From UBA6197 sp047638075 (GTDB lineage: Bacteria; Pseudomonadota; Alphaproteobacteria; Rhodobacterales; Rhodobacteraceae): 64,000 nt of DNA. The translations under genes were made by a program, and so were the position numbers. The notes under the pieces were generated by a model that ran no database searches, was not told the DNA's origin, and saw only the letters and a program-made list of their open reading frames with translations. This document shows, one piece after another, positions 31,962 through 40,731 of this stretch. Numbering within the stretch: the stretch's first letter is position 1; every line of letters starts with the position of its first letter. The stretch covers positions 3,138 through 67,137 of the forward strand of contig NZ_JBLJBV010000021.1 in the NCBI RefSeq assembly GCF_047638075.1. The letters run 5' to 3'.

Positions 31962-34823
31962 ATGGCCGAGCAGAAGTTCATCGAAGTACGCGGCGCGCGC
32001 GAACATAACCTCAAGAACGTCGATCTGGATATTCCGCGCGACCAGTTCGTGGTGATCACCGGGTTGTCGGGTTCGGGCAAATCCAGCCTCGCGTTCGATA
32101 CGATCTACGCCGAGGGGCAGCGCCGCTACGTCGAAAGCCTGTCGGCCTATGCGCGCCAATTCCTTGATATGATGGGAAAACCTGACGTCGATCACATCTC
32201 GGGGCTTAGCCCGGCGATTTCGATCGAACAAAAGACCACGTCGAAAAATCCGCGATCGACCGTTGGCACGGTGACCGAAATCTACGACTATATGCGGCTT
32301 TTGTTCGCCCGCGCGGGCACCCCCTACAGCCCCGCCACCGGCCTGCCGATCGAGGCGCAGCAGGTGCAGGACATGGTTGACCGGGTGATGGCCCTGCCCG
32401 AGGGCACGCGGGCCTATCTTCTGGCCCCGATCGTGCGCGACCGCAAAGGCGAATACCGCAAGGAATTTCTGGACCTGCGCAAACAGGGTTTTGCCCGCGT
32501 CAAGGTCAACGGCACCTATCATGAGCTGGAGGAACCGCCCGTTCTGGACAAGAAATTCCGCCACAACATCGACGTGGTGGTAGACCGGATCGTAGTGCGT
32601 GAGGGTCTGGAAACCCGCCTGGCTGATAGTTTTCGCACCGCGCTGGACCTGGCTGACGGTATAGCGCTTTTGGAAACCGTCGCCCCCGAGGGTCAGGAAC
32701 CAGACCGGATCACATTCTCGGAAAAATTCGCCTGCCCGGTTTCCGGCTTTACCATCCCCGAAATCGAGCCACGTCTTTTTTCGTTCAACGCCCCCTTCGG
32801 CGCCTGTCCCGTCTGCGACGGGCTGGGAATGGAGCTGTTCTTTGACGAACGTCTGGTAGTGCCAGACGTCACCCTGCAAATCGGGAACGGCGCGATTGCG
32901 CCTTGGTCCAAATCGAAAAGCCCGTATTTCACCCAAACCATCGAAGCGCTTGCCAAGCATTTTGGCTTTGACCGCCGTAAGGCCTGGAAAGACCTGCCCG
33001 AGGCGGTGCAAAAGCTGTTTCTCTACGGGTCGGGCGACGAAGAAATTCCGTTCCGCTTTGACGAGGGCGGCCGCGTCTATCAGGTCAGCCGCACCTTCGA
33101 GGGCATCATCCCCAATATGGAGCGTCGCTACCGCGAAACCGATAGCGCCTGGTCGCGCGAGGAAATGGAGCGTTATCAGAACAACCGCCCCTGCGGCGCC
33201 TGCGGCGGCTACCGCCTGAAACCCGAGGCGCTGGCGGTCAAGATTGCCGGGCTGCATGTGGGGCAGGTCGTCGAAATGTCGATCCGCGAGGCCCACGCCT
33301 GGGCCGAGGCCGTGCCGGCCAGCCTGTCCGTGCAGAAAAATGAAATCGCCAAGGCGATCTTGAAGGAAATCCGCGAAAGACTGGGGTTCCTGATCAATGT
33401 CGGCCTTGATTATCTGACACTAAGCCGTGCTGCCGGTACGCTTTCGGGCGGCGAAAGTCAGCGAATCCGCCTGGCCTCGCAGATCGGATCGGGTCTGACG
33501 GGGGTTCTGTATGTGCTGGATGAGCCGTCGATCGGCCTGCATCAGCGCGACAATGACCGGCTGCTGACAACGCTGAAAAACCTGCGCGATCAGGGCAATT
33601 CAGTGCTGGTGGTCGAACACGACGAAGACGCGATCCGCCATGCCGATTATGTTTTTGACATGGGGCCGGGGGCGGGGGTGCATGGTGGCCAGATCGTTGC
33701 ACGCGGCACACCCGATGAAATCGCCGCCGATCCCGCCAGCCTGACCGGCCAATACCTGTCAGGAATACGCGAGATTGCCGTGCCAAAATCGCGCCGGGCC
33801 GGTAACGGCAAGTCGGTCAAGGTAGTAGGTGCCACCGGCAACAACCTCAAAAATGTGACAGCCGAATTCCCCTTGGGAAAATTTGTCTGCGTCACCGGTG
33901 TCTCAGGGGGCGGAAAATCCACGCTCACTATCGAGACGCTGTTCAAAACCGCCTCAATGCGTCTGAACGGCGCACGCCAGACCCCGGCGCCTTGCGAAAC
34001 GATCAAGGGACTTGAGCATCTCGACAAGGTCATCGACATCGACCAGCGCGCCATCGGGCGGACACCCCGCTCCAACCCGGCGACCTACACCGGTGCCTTC
34101 ACCCCGATCCGCGACTGGTTCGCGGGCCTGCCGGAGTCAAAAGCGCGCGGCTACAAACCGGGGCGATTTTCGTTCAACGTCAAGGGCGGCCGTTGTGAGG
34201 CCTGCCAAGGCGATGGCGTGATCAAGATCGAGATGCACTTTTTGCCCGACGTCTATGTTGAATGCGAAACCTGTAAAGGTCATCGCTACAACCGCGAAAC
34301 TTTGGAAGTTCACTTTAAAGGCAAGAGCATAGCCGACGTTCTTGATATGACGGTCGAAGACGCGCAAGAGTTTTTCAAAGCCGTTCCCTCGATCCGCGAA
34401 AAGATGGATGCGCTGGTCGAGGTGGGCCTTGGCTACATCAAGGTGGGCCAACAGGCGACCACGCTTTCAGGCGGCGAGGCGCAGCGCGTAAAGCTGTCAA
34501 AGGAACTGTCGCGCCGTGCCACCGGCCGCACCCTCTACATTCTCGATGAACCCACGACGGGGTTGCATTTCGAAGACGTGAAAAAGCTGCTTGAGGTGCT
34601 CCACAGCCTGGTCGATCAGGGTAACACGGTGGTGGTGATCGAACACAACCTTGATGTCATCAAGACCGCCGACTGGATCATAGATATTGGCCCCGAGGGC
34701 GGCGATGGCGGTGGTGTGATCGTGGCCACTGGGACACCTGAACAGATAGCCAAAGCCACTCACAGCTACACCGGGCAATACCTGGGCCCGATGCTGAGAT
34801 CCCGCAGCGTCGCTGCGGAGTGA
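31962..34823 (+). CDS. uvrA: Excinuclease ABC subunit A
   Basis: A 953-residue DNA damage sensor of nucleotide excision repair, acting with UvrB and UvrC. Two ABC ATPase modules are visible: Walker A GLSGSGKSSLAFDT near residue 32 and GVSGGGKSTLTIE near 645, signatures TLSGGESQRIRLASQIG and TLSGGEAQRVKLSKEL, and Walker B VLDEPSIGLHQRD and ILDEPTTGLHFED. Zinc-binding cysteine clusters include CPVC...CGACGG in the insertion region and CEACQGDG with CETCKGHRYN in the C-terminal half. The true start is the ATG at 31962 (MAEQKFIEVRGAREHNL), where family members begin; upstream in-frame codons cover the promoter. Confidence 0.97.
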   Translation: MAEQKFIEVRGAREHNLKNVDLDIPRDQFVVITGLSGSGKSSLAFDTIYAEGQRRYVESLSAYARQFLDMMGKPDVDHISGLSPAISIEQKTTSKNPRSTVGTVTEIYDYMRLLFARAGTPYSPATGLPIEAQQVQDMVDRVMALPEGTRAYLLAPIVRDRKGEYRKEFLDLRKQGFARVKVNGTYHELEEPPVLDKKFRHNIDVVVDRIVVREGLETRLADSFRTALDLADGIALLETVAPEGQEPDRITFSEKFACPVSGFTIPEIEPRLFSFNAPFGACPVCDGLGMELFFDERLVVPDVTLQIGNGAIAPWSKSKSPYFTQTIEALAKHFGFDRRKAWKDLPEAVQKLFLYGSGDEEIPFRFDEGGRVYQVSRTFEGIIPNMERRYRETDSAWSREEMERYQNNRPCGACGGYRLKPEALAVKIAGLHVGQVVEMSIREAHAWAEAVPASLSVQKNEIAKAILKEIRERLGFLINVGLDYLTLSRAAGTLSGGESQRIRLASQIGSGLTGVLYVLDEPSIGLHQRDNDRLLTTLKNLRDQGNSVLVVEHDEDAIRHADYVFDMGPGAGVHGGQIVARGTPDEIAADPASLTGQYLSGIREIAVPKSRRAGNGKSVKVVGATGNNLKNVTAEFPLGKFVCVTGVSGGGKSTLTIETLFKTASMRLNGARQTPAPCETIKGLEHLDKVIDIDQRAIGRTPRSNPATYTGAFTPIRDWFAGLPESKARGYKPGRFSFNVKGGRCEACQGDGVIKIEMHFLPDVYVECETCKGHRYNRETLEVHFKGKSIADVLDMTVEDAQEFFKAVPSIREKMDALVEVGLGYIKVGQQATTLSGGEAQRVKLSKELSRRATGRTLYILDEPTTGLHFEDVKKLLEVLHSLVDQGNTVVVIEHNLDVIKTADWIIDIGPEGGDGGGVIVATGTPEQIAKATHSYTGQYLGPMLRSRSVAAE

Positions 34824-34835
34824 TTTTGGGTTTTG

Positions 34836-34908
34836 TTTGGCAAAAATACTCCCGCCGGAGGCTCCGCGGCTAGTCCGGGCAGCCTCCGGCGGGAGTATTT
34901 TCACCAAA
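34836..34908. repeat. Complete palindromic intergenic element, copy 4
   Basis: The arm 34836-34863 (TTTGG, then AAATACTCCCGCCGGAGGCT) pairs with 34881-34908 (AGCCTCCGGCGGGAGTATTT, then CACCAAA) over 28 positions with two mismatches and a 17-base loop. It starts 12 bases past the uvrA stop and ends just before the convergent DUF2892 gene, so it is well placed as a bidirectional terminator. Its left arm matches copies 2 and 3. Confidence 0.8.
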
Positions 34909-34917
34909 TAAATTCAC

Positions 34918-35121
34918 TTATTTCTTCATCGGGCAGGTGTTGAAGCCAAGCACCGAATACATGAGGCAACTTCCCATCAACCCGGTCAATAGCGGCAAGA
35001 TGCCGATCAGAAACAACCAGCGGTAGCTGGCTTGTGGGTAGACGAAAAAGCCTGCAATCAGGGCAAGCCCGACGACGATGCGCAAAATGCGGTCGATGCC
35101 GCCGACGTTGGATTTGAACAT
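34918..35121 (-). CDS. DUF2892 (YgaP-like) small membrane protein
   Basis: A 67-residue membrane protein of the DUF2892 family, the membrane part of E. coli YgaP. The N-terminal NVGGIDRILRIVVGLALIAG is the family signature, two hydrophobic helices span about residues 12-28 and 33-52, and the C-terminus LGFNTCPMKK carries the conserved Cys-Pro after a GSC segment. In YgaP the homologous part follows a rhodanese domain, which is absent here. GGAG precedes the ATG. It lies downstream of a Crp/Fnr gene in the same direction, 79 bases apart, with a perfect palindrome between. Confidence 0.88.
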   Translation of the reverse strand: MFKSNVGGIDRILRIVVGLALIAGFFVYPQASYRWLFLIGILPLLTGLMGSCLMYSVLGFNTCPMKK

Positions 35122-35190
35122 TGGTTACTCCATTCACGCGGGCGCTGATGCCCGGTTGCGATAAGCATATCCGATGGCGTGGGGTGCGTC

Positions 35191-35205
35191 TGTGACTAGG
35201 TCACA
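35191..35205. promoter_or_regulatory. TGTGAC-TAG-GTCACA palindrome
   Basis: A perfect 6-bp inverted repeat with a 3-base centre overlaps the stop codon of the Crp/Fnr gene and lies 70 bases before the DUF2892 start. Half-sites TGTGA/TCACA equal those of CRP-type sites, but the spacer is 5 rather than 6 bases. It could be the site of the neighbouring regulator. Confidence 0.4.
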
Positions 35206-35860
35206 GCGTTCCAGTCAGGGCCAGCCGTTCCAATGCGGCGCGATTGGTCAGTAGAACGGCGCCACGTTCCGTGCGCACCCAGCCTGCGCGCGCAAACACA
35301 TCCAGCCTGCGCGATACGACCTCGCGCGCTGACCCGATCTGCGCGGCCAACTCGGCTTGGGTTGCCCTGACCCGATCGCCGCTGGCGCGCGCCAGCAGCG
35401 CCTCAGCCAACCGGATCTCAACGCGCTGAAACGCCACGCGCTCCATCAGCTGAATCATATCACCCATCCGTTCGGCGAAGGCGGCAAAGACGAGCCGTCG
35501 AAAGCCGGGGGCCTTGTCCATCAGCGCCAGAAAAGGCCCGCGCGGCACCATCACCAGCGTGCAATCAGCTGCCACAATCGCCTCGGACGAGTAATCGCCC
35601 CCGCCCAGCAGACCCAGCGTCGATTGAACGCAGCTTTGACCCGGCTCAATCGCATAAAGCAGTAGCTCACGCCCATTTGCCCCGGTCAGAAACACCTCGA
35701 TCCGGCCAGAAAGCATCAGCGCAAATCCCGCAACCTTGTCGCCGGGGCGAAACAGCACCGTACCGCGACGCAAGGTTTGCGGGGTCAACCGCCCAAGTTC
35801 TGCGCGGGTATCGGGTTCCAGTACCGCAAGCGCGGGGGTGTCCAGGGGCCAGTCGTTCAT
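35201..35860 (-). CDS. Crp/Fnr family transcriptional regulator
   Basis: A 219-residue regulator. The N-terminal cyclic-nucleotide-binding-type jelly roll (about 15-130) includes FRPGDKVAGFALMLSGRIEV, and the dimerisation helix follows. The C-terminal winged helix-turn-helix (about 150-215) contains ATQAELAAQIGSAREVVSRRL as recognition region. The cluster of N-terminal cysteines that binds Fe-S in FNR is absent, and the residues that bind cAMP are not obviously conserved, so the signal is unknown. I chose ATG 35860 (MNDWPLDTPAL); a TTG at 35896 is unlikely. It sits upstream of and in line with the DUF2892 gene, its probable target. Confidence 0.87.
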   Translation of the reverse strand: MNDWPLDTPALAVLEPDTRAELGRLTPQTLRRGTVLFRPGDKVAGFALMLSGRIEVFLTGANGRELLLYAIEPGQSCVQSTLGLLGGGDYSSEAIVAADCTLVMVPRGPFLALMDKAPGFRRLVFAAFAERMGDMIQLMERVAFQRVEIRLAEALLARASGDRVRATQAELAAQIGSAREVVSRRLDVFARAGWVRTERGAVLLTNRAALERLALTGTL

Positions 35861-35908
35861 GGGCGAGTAGTAGGCGGCTTGCCGGGCAAAGCACAAGCCG
35901 TCATCCGG

Positions 35909-36781
35909 TCAACCGCGTCCGCGTTTTTCAAACCGCGGCAACATTGCCGAGAAATCCATCCCCTTGCCGCCCTCCTGCTCGACGAAGGTGGTGTAAAGCG
36001 CTGCGGCCATCTGCCCCATTGGGGTGTCGGCATCTGCGGCCTCGGCGGCCTGCTGGCTAAGACGCAGATCCTTGAGCATGAGTTCAGCGGCGAAGCCCGG
36101 CTTGTAGTTGTTGTCGCTGGGCGATTTGGGGCCAATGCCGGGGGCCGGGCAATATGTATTCATCGACCAGCTGGCGCCGGAAGAAGTTGAAACCACATCA
36201 AACATCTTATCGCGTGCGAGCCCCAGTTTATCGGCCAGTGCAAAGGCCTCGCAGGTGGCAATCATGGTGACGCCCAGGATCATGTTGTTACAGATTTTGG
36301 CAGCCTGCCCGGCGCCTGCCACCCCGCAATGCACGACCTTCTGCCCCATGATGTCAAATAGCGGCGTGACCGTTTCAAAGGCGGAGTCGGTGCCGCCAAC
36401 CATGAAGGTCAGCGTTCCGGCAGCGGCCCCGCTGGTGCCGCCGGATACAGGTGCATCCAGCACTTGCAGCCCCGCAGCCGATGCCTGTTCGGCCACAAAA
36501 CGCGCCGCGTCCACATCAACTGTCGAGCAGTCGCACAGCACCGCCCCCTTGGCCATTGCCGGGATTACCTCGGCCGCCACGGTGCGCAAGATTGCGCCAC
36601 TGGGCAGCATGGTGATGACCACATCGGCGCCGGTTGCGGCCTCGGCGGCGCTTTGGGCGGGTGTTGCGCCTTTGGGGATCGGGGCGACCGGGTCGTAACC
36701 GGTAACGGTGTGGCCTGCCGCCACAAGGTTGGTGGCCATCGGGCCGCCCATATTGCCAAGGCCGATAAATCCGATTTTCAC
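35909..36781 (-). CDS. mmsB: 3-hydroxyisobutyrate dehydrogenase
   Basis: A 290-residue NAD-dependent enzyme that oxidises 3-hydroxyisobutyrate to methylmalonate semialdehyde in valine breakdown. The N-terminal Rossmann motif IGFIGLGNMGGPMATNL is the family signature, the substrate loop is LDAPVSGGTSGAAAGTLTFM near residue 115, and the catalytic lysine lies in GAGQAAKICNNMILG near 170. The start is GTG at 36781 after GGAGGG. It lies 3 bases after the hydrolase gene, whose product supplies its substrate, so the genes form one operon. Confidence 0.95.
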   Translation of the reverse strand: MKIGFIGLGNMGGPMATNLVAAGHTVTGYDPVAPIPKGATPAQSAAEAATGADVVITMLPSGAILRTVAAEVIPAMAKGAVLCDCSTVDVDAARFVAEQASAAGLQVLDAPVSGGTSGAAAGTLTFMVGGTDSAFETVTPLFDIMGQKVVHCGVAGAGQAAKICNNMILGVTMIATCEAFALADKLGLARDKMFDVVSTSSGASWSMNTYCPAPGIGPKSPSDNNYKPGFAAELMLKDLRLSQQAAEAADADTPMGQMAAALYTTFVEQEGGKGMDFSAMLPRFEKRGRG

Positions 36782-36784
36782 AGC

Positions 36785-37813
36785 TCAATCCCTCCAGATT
36801 GCGGCCTCGGGGCCTAAAGGTTCCAGCATTTGCGCCACATCCTCGGGGCGCAGTGTCGCCAGCGTGTGCCGCCAGACGGGGCGGCGGTCCTTGTCGATGA
36901 TCTGGGCGCGCACACCCTCCAGAAAGTCGCCCATCGCGGTTGCGCGGCGGGTAAAGCGGTATTCACGGCTTAGTGCTGCGCGGATGGTCGGGTCTGCGCG
37001 CGTCATCCGCACCAGTGCCAGCGTGGCGGCCATCGACAGGGGCGAGTTGCGCCGGATCAGCGTTAGCGTGTCGGTTGCGAAATCGCTGTCCGTCCTGGTC
37101 AGCCGCCCGATGATCGCGGCAAGGTCGGGTGCGCTAAAGGCCGCGTCGATCTGCGGTGCAAGCGCGGCCAAAGCCGACGCCGGGGCAGGGGTACCCTGAA
37201 TGATGGTGGGATTGCCGGTGGCTATAAGCCGGGCTTTCAGCGCGTCCCACTTGGCCTCGGGCAGGTAGGTATCGGCAAAATTCGCATGGATTGCGTCACC
37301 TGCGCCCATGCGGGTGCCGGTAATGCCCAGATATTCACCCAAAGCGCCCGGTGCGCGGGCCAGCAAAAGCGTGCCGCCCACGTCGGGAACCAACCCGATG
37401 CCGCTTTCGGGCATCGCCATCTGGGTGCTGTCACCGACGATCCGGTGGCTGGCGTGGCCGCCCACGCCCACGCCGCCGCCCATCACGAATCCCTGCATGA
37501 AGGCAACGATCGGTTTGGGGAATTCTGCGATAGACGCGTTCATCCGGTATTCTTCGGCAAAGAATTCATGTGAGACGGTATGATCGCCTGCCCGCCCCGC
37601 GTGATACATCGCCGCGATGTCACCCCCCGTGCAAAAGGCGCGCTCACCCATGGCGTCGATCAGCACCAGATCCACCGAAGGATCGTGGCGCCAGTCATCA
37701 AGCGCGGTCTCGATTGCGGTGGCCATCTGGTGGTTCAGCGCGTTCAGGGCAGCGGGGCGGGCAAAGGTCAGGCGTCCGGCGCGGCCTTCCTTGCGGGCGA
37801 TGATATCGGCCAT
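36785..37813 (-). CDS. 3-hydroxyisobutyryl-CoA hydrolase
   Basis: A 342-residue enoyl-CoA hydratase/isomerase-superfamily protein. Length and the stretch FCTGGDIAAMYHAGRAGD near residue 60, PIVAFMQGFVMGGGVGVG near 100 and MAMPESGIGLVPDVGG near 131 mark the 3-hydroxyisobutyryl-CoA hydrolase group rather than short enoyl-CoA hydratases. In valine degradation it releases free 3-hydroxyisobutyrate from its CoA ester. Its start codon shares one base with the stop of the acyl-CoA dehydrogenase gene (TGATG) and mmsB follows by 3 bases, giving pathway order on the transcript. Confidence 0.93.
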   Translation of the reverse strand: MADIIARKEGRAGRLTFARPAALNALNHQMATAIETALDDWRHDPSVDLVLIDAMGERAFCTGGDIAAMYHAGRAGDHTVSHEFFAEEYRMNASIAEFPKPIVAFMQGFVMGGGVGVGGHASHRIVGDSTQMAMPESGIGLVPDVGGTLLLARAPGALGEYLGITGTRMGAGDAIHANFADTYLPEAKWDALKARLIATGNPTIIQGTPAPASALAALAPQIDAAFSAPDLAAIIGRLTRTDSDFATDTLTLIRRNSPLSMAATLALVRMTRADPTIRAALSREYRFTRRATAMGDFLEGVRAQIIDKDRRPVWRHTLATLRPEDVAQMLEPLGPEAAIWRD

Positions 37814-38958
37814 CAGCCGCGCTCTGCCAGCATTGTGCGGGAAATGATCAGGTGCATGATCTCATTCGTCCCTTCCAAGATCTGATGGACACGCAAATCG
37901 CGGACCAGTTTTTCAATACCATAATCGGCCAGATAACCGTAGCCGCCGTGTAGTTGCAGGCAGGTATTGGCCACCTCAAACGCGGCATCGGTGACATACA
38001 TTTTTGCCATGGCGCAGAATTTCGTGGCATCGGGGGTGCCCTGATCCAGTTTCCACGCCGCCTGACGCAAAAAGATGCGCGCTGATTGCAGCTTTACCTC
38101 TTGCTCGGCCAGCCGGAATTGTAGCGCCTGAAACTGGTCAAGGGTTTTACCGAAGGCCGTGCGCTCGCCCATATAATCCAGCGTCAGATCCAGCGCCCGC
38201 TGCGCGCCGCCTAGCGCGCCGGCGGCGATGTTCAGCCGCCCGCCATCCAGCCCGGCCATCGCATAGGCAAAGCCCTTGCCCTCATCACCGATGCGGTTTT
38301 TCAGCGGCACGAGGCAATCATCGAACTGCACCTGCGCGGTAGGTTGCGCGCGCCAACCCATTTTCTCTTCCAGCGCGCCAAAGGAAAGGCCGGGTGTGCC
38401 CCCTTCGACAATCACCGTGGAAATCCCTTTGGGACCAGCATCTCCGGTGCGCACCATGGTGACGTAGGCATCCGAATAGCCCCCGCCCGAGATGAACGCC
38501 TTGGTGCCGTTCAACCGGTAGCCCTGATCGGTCACGTCCGCGCGGGTTCGCAGCGCCGCCGCGTCAGAGCCTGCCCCCGGTTCGGTCAGGCAGTAGGAAA
38601 AGACCTTTTCCATGCTGCACAGCGCCGGAAGCCAGGCTGCCTTGACCTCATCCGAAGCGAATTTGTCGATCATGCCGCCGCACATGTTGTGGATCGACAG
38701 GAACGACCCCACCGCCGGGCAGGCCATCGCCAGCGCCTCAAAGATCAGCGTTGCATCCAGCCGCGACAGGCCAGAGCCGCCATAGTCTTCGGAAACATAA
38801 ATCCCGCCAAGGCCCAGTTCGGCCACCTTCGGCCAGAGCGATCTGGGAATCGTGCCTTCGGATTCCCATGTGCGGGCAAACGGCGCGATATGCTTTTGCC
38901 CGAAGGCATGGGCCATATAAAATATCGCCTGCTGTTCCTTGCTGAGTGCAAAATCCAT
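37813..38958 (-). CDS. Isobutyryl-CoA dehydrogenase (acyl-CoA dehydrogenase family)
   Basis: A 381-residue flavoenzyme expected to oxidise isobutyryl-CoA to methacrylyl-CoA. FAD- and substrate-binding stretches include YCLTEPGAGSDAAALRTRA near residue 126, GTKAFISGGGYSDAYVTM near 152 and QLHGGYGYLADYGIEKLVRD near 337, with the catalytic glutamate in QILEGTNEIMHLI near 365. The position before the hydrolase and mmsB, and mmsA upstream, assigns it to valine rather than general beta-oxidation. GGAGG lies before ATG 38958. A GCAAAATTGC element is about 70-80 bases upstream. Confidence 0.93.
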   Translation of the reverse strand: MDFALSKEQQAIFYMAHAFGQKHIAPFARTWESEGTIPRSLWPKVAELGLGGIYVSEDYGGSGLSRLDATLIFEALAMACPAVGSFLSIHNMCGGMIDKFASDEVKAAWLPALCSMEKVFSYCLTEPGAGSDAAALRTRADVTDQGYRLNGTKAFISGGGYSDAYVTMVRTGDAGPKGISTVIVEGGTPGLSFGALEEKMGWRAQPTAQVQFDDCLVPLKNRIGDEGKGFAYAMAGLDGGRLNIAAGALGGAQRALDLTLDYMGERTAFGKTLDQFQALQFRLAEQEVKLQSARIFLRQAAWKLDQGTPDATKFCAMAKMYVTDAAFEVANTCLQLHGGYGYLADYGIEKLVRDLRVHQILEGTNEIMHLIISRTMLAERG

Positions 38959-39027
38959 GTGTCCTCCCCCAAATCCGGTGCCGCAGATGAAATGGATTGA
39001 ACGCCCGCTCAGTTTTCAATCCTCGCA

Positions 39028-39037
39028 GCAATTTTGC
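39028..39037 (-). promoter_or_regulatory. GCAAAATTGC element upstream of isobutyryl-CoA dehydrogenase
   Basis: Read toward the gene (minus strand) the site is GCAAAATTGC. The same ten bases occur at 40667-40676 before mmsA. Occurrence in front of both valine transcription units suggests a shared operator. Confidence 0.45.
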
Positions 39038-39089
39038 AAGCGCCGTCTGTTTGCAGGCCGGTTGGGGCGGGTCGGGCAAAGGTGGGGTT

Positions 39090-39118
39090 GCCCCGCCGAA
39101 GGAGATATTCGGCGGGGC
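39090..39118. terminator. Hairpin between mmsA and isobutyryl-CoA dehydrogenase
   Basis: GCCCCGCCGAA (39090-39100) is the exact complement of TTCGGCGGGGC (39108-39118), an 11-bp stem with a 7-base loop, 11 bases after the mmsA stop. There is no T-run on the minus strand, so it may attenuate, or protect the mmsA mRNA end, rather than terminate fully. Confidence 0.55.
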
Positions 39119-39129
39119 TTGGTTTCAGG

Positions 39130-40629
39130 TCAGTCCATCGCCTTGAAGTTGAAGGCGGACCCTTCCTTGATGCCGCTGGGCCAGCGCGCGGTCACTGTTT
39201 TCGTGTGGGTATAGAACCGGAACGCATCGGGACCGTGCTGGTTAAGATCCCCAAAGCCCGACTTTTTCCAGCCGCCGAAGGTGTGATAGGCCAGCGGCAC
39301 CGGGATTGGCACGTTGATACCGACCATGCCGATATTGATCCGCGCGGCAAAATCGCGCGCGGTATCGCCGTCGCGGGTAAAGATCGCGGTGCCATTTCCA
39401 TATTCATTGTCAAGGGCATAGCCGATGGCCTCTTCATAGGTCTTGGCCCGCACCGTTGACAGAACCGGGCCAAAGATCTCTTGCTTGTAGATCTCCATAT
39501 CGGTGGTGACGTTGTCAAACAGCGTCGGGCCAACGAAAAAGCCGTTCTCATAGCCTTGCAGTTTGAAATCGCGCCCGTCGCAAACCAGCGATGCACCCTG
39601 ATCCACCCCCGAGGTGATCAGGCCCTTCACGCGCGCCATGGCGGCACTGGTGACCAGCGGGCCATAATCCACGTCGTCACCTGCCGTCCACGGGCCGACT
39701 TTCAGCCTTTCAATGCGCGGCACCAGCATTTCGATCAGCCGGTCGGCGGTTTCGTCACCCACCGGAACCGCAACCGAGATCGCCATGCACCGTTCGCCCG
39801 CCGCGCCAAAGCCGGCGCCGATCAACGCGTCTGCCGCCTTTTCCATATCGGCGTCAGGCATGATGATCATGTGATTCTTGGCGCCACCAAAACACTGCAC
39901 ACGTTTGCCGTTGGTGCAGCCACGACCGTAGATATACTCTGCAATCGGGGTCGAGCCGACAAAACCCAGCGCCTGCACGGTGTCATTGTCAAGGATCGCA
40001 TCGACGCTTTCCTTGTCGCCGTTGATTACCTGAAGGACGCCATCCGGCAGGCCGGCCTCTTGCAAAAGTTCCGCCAGCATCAACGGAACCGACGGATCGC
40101 GCTCTGACGGTTTGAGGATGAACGCGTTACCGCACGCCAGCGCAGGCCCCATTTTCCACAGCGGAATCATCGCCGGAAAGTTGAAAGGCGTGATCCCTGC
40201 CGTCACGCCCAAAGGCTGGCGCATCGAATACATGTCGATCCCCGGCCCGGCGCCATCGGTAAATTCACCCTTCAAAAGATGCGGCGCGCCGACGCAGAAT
40301 TCAATCACCTCAAGCCCGCGCTGCACATCGCCCTTGGCATCCGGGAAGGTCTTGCCATGTTCCGATGACAGCACCTCGGCCATCTTGTCCATGTCGCGGT
40401 TGATCAGGCGGACGAATTCCATCATGACCCTTGCGCGTTTTTGCGGGTTGGTGGTGCCCCATTTCACCTGCGCTTTGGCGGCATCGGCCACGGCGCTGTC
40501 CAGCTCGGCCTTGCTGGCAAGGGCTACATGCGCTTGCACCTCGCCGGTGGCCGGGTTGAAGACATCGGCAAAGCGGCCCGATTTTCCGGCAACCATCTTG
40601 CCATTGATCCAGTGACCAATCTCTTTCAT
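39130..40629 (-). CDS. mmsA: CoA-acylating methylmalonate-semialdehyde dehydrogenase
   Basis: A 499-residue aldehyde dehydrogenase superfamily enzyme that converts methylmalonate semialdehyde to propionyl-CoA in valine and thymine catabolism. The catalytic cysteine is in GFGAAGERCMAISVAV near residue 283. The general-base Glu of ordinary aldehyde dehydrogenases is replaced in the GGAKNHMIIMPDAD stretch, which is the mark of the CoA-acylating group. FVGSTPIAEYIYGRG and YHTFGGWKKSGFGD are also typical. ATG 40629 follows AGGAGG at the right distance. It is divergent from a LysR gene, and the remaining valine genes lie downstream on the same strand. Confidence 0.95.
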   Translation of the reverse strand: MKEIGHWINGKMVAGKSGRFADVFNPATGEVQAHVALASKAELDSAVADAAKAQVKWGTTNPQKRARVMMEFVRLINRDMDKMAEVLSSEHGKTFPDAKGDVQRGLEVIEFCVGAPHLLKGEFTDGAGPGIDMYSMRQPLGVTAGITPFNFPAMIPLWKMGPALACGNAFILKPSERDPSVPLMLAELLQEAGLPDGVLQVINGDKESVDAILDNDTVQALGFVGSTPIAEYIYGRGCTNGKRVQCFGGAKNHMIIMPDADMEKAADALIGAGFGAAGERCMAISVAVPVGDETADRLIEMLVPRIERLKVGPWTAGDDVDYGPLVTSAAMARVKGLITSGVDQGASLVCDGRDFKLQGYENGFFVGPTLFDNVTTDMEIYKQEIFGPVLSTVRAKTYEEAIGYALDNEYGNGTAIFTRDGDTARDFAARINIGMVGINVPIPVPLAYHTFGGWKKSGFGDLNQHGPDAFRFYTHTKTVTARWPSGIKEGSAFNFKAMD

Positions 40630-40666
40630 CACATCCTCCTAAATATTATGGGCCCACTCTAGTCTT

Positions 40667-40701
40667 GCAATTTTGCCTGACAAAGAGGCAATTTGGCAAA
40701 A
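40667..40701. promoter_or_regulatory. Inverted-repeat operator region between mmsA and lysR
   Basis: TTTTGCC (40671-40677) and GGCAAAA (40695-40701) form a dyad, with the nested pair TTGCCT / AGGCAA (40673-40678, 40686-40691). The element GCAAAATTGC (minus strand, 40667-40676) overlaps it. The position in a divergent LysR promoter is classical for LysR binding. Confidence 0.5.
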
Positions 40702-40731
40702 GCGTTTTGCGTTTTTGCAAAGGGGCGAAAC

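Noticed and set aside
31863..33296. 477-codon minus-strand frame opposite uvrA
   Set aside because: Antisense shadow; the uvrA ATP-binding and zinc motifs are fully conserved on the plus strand.
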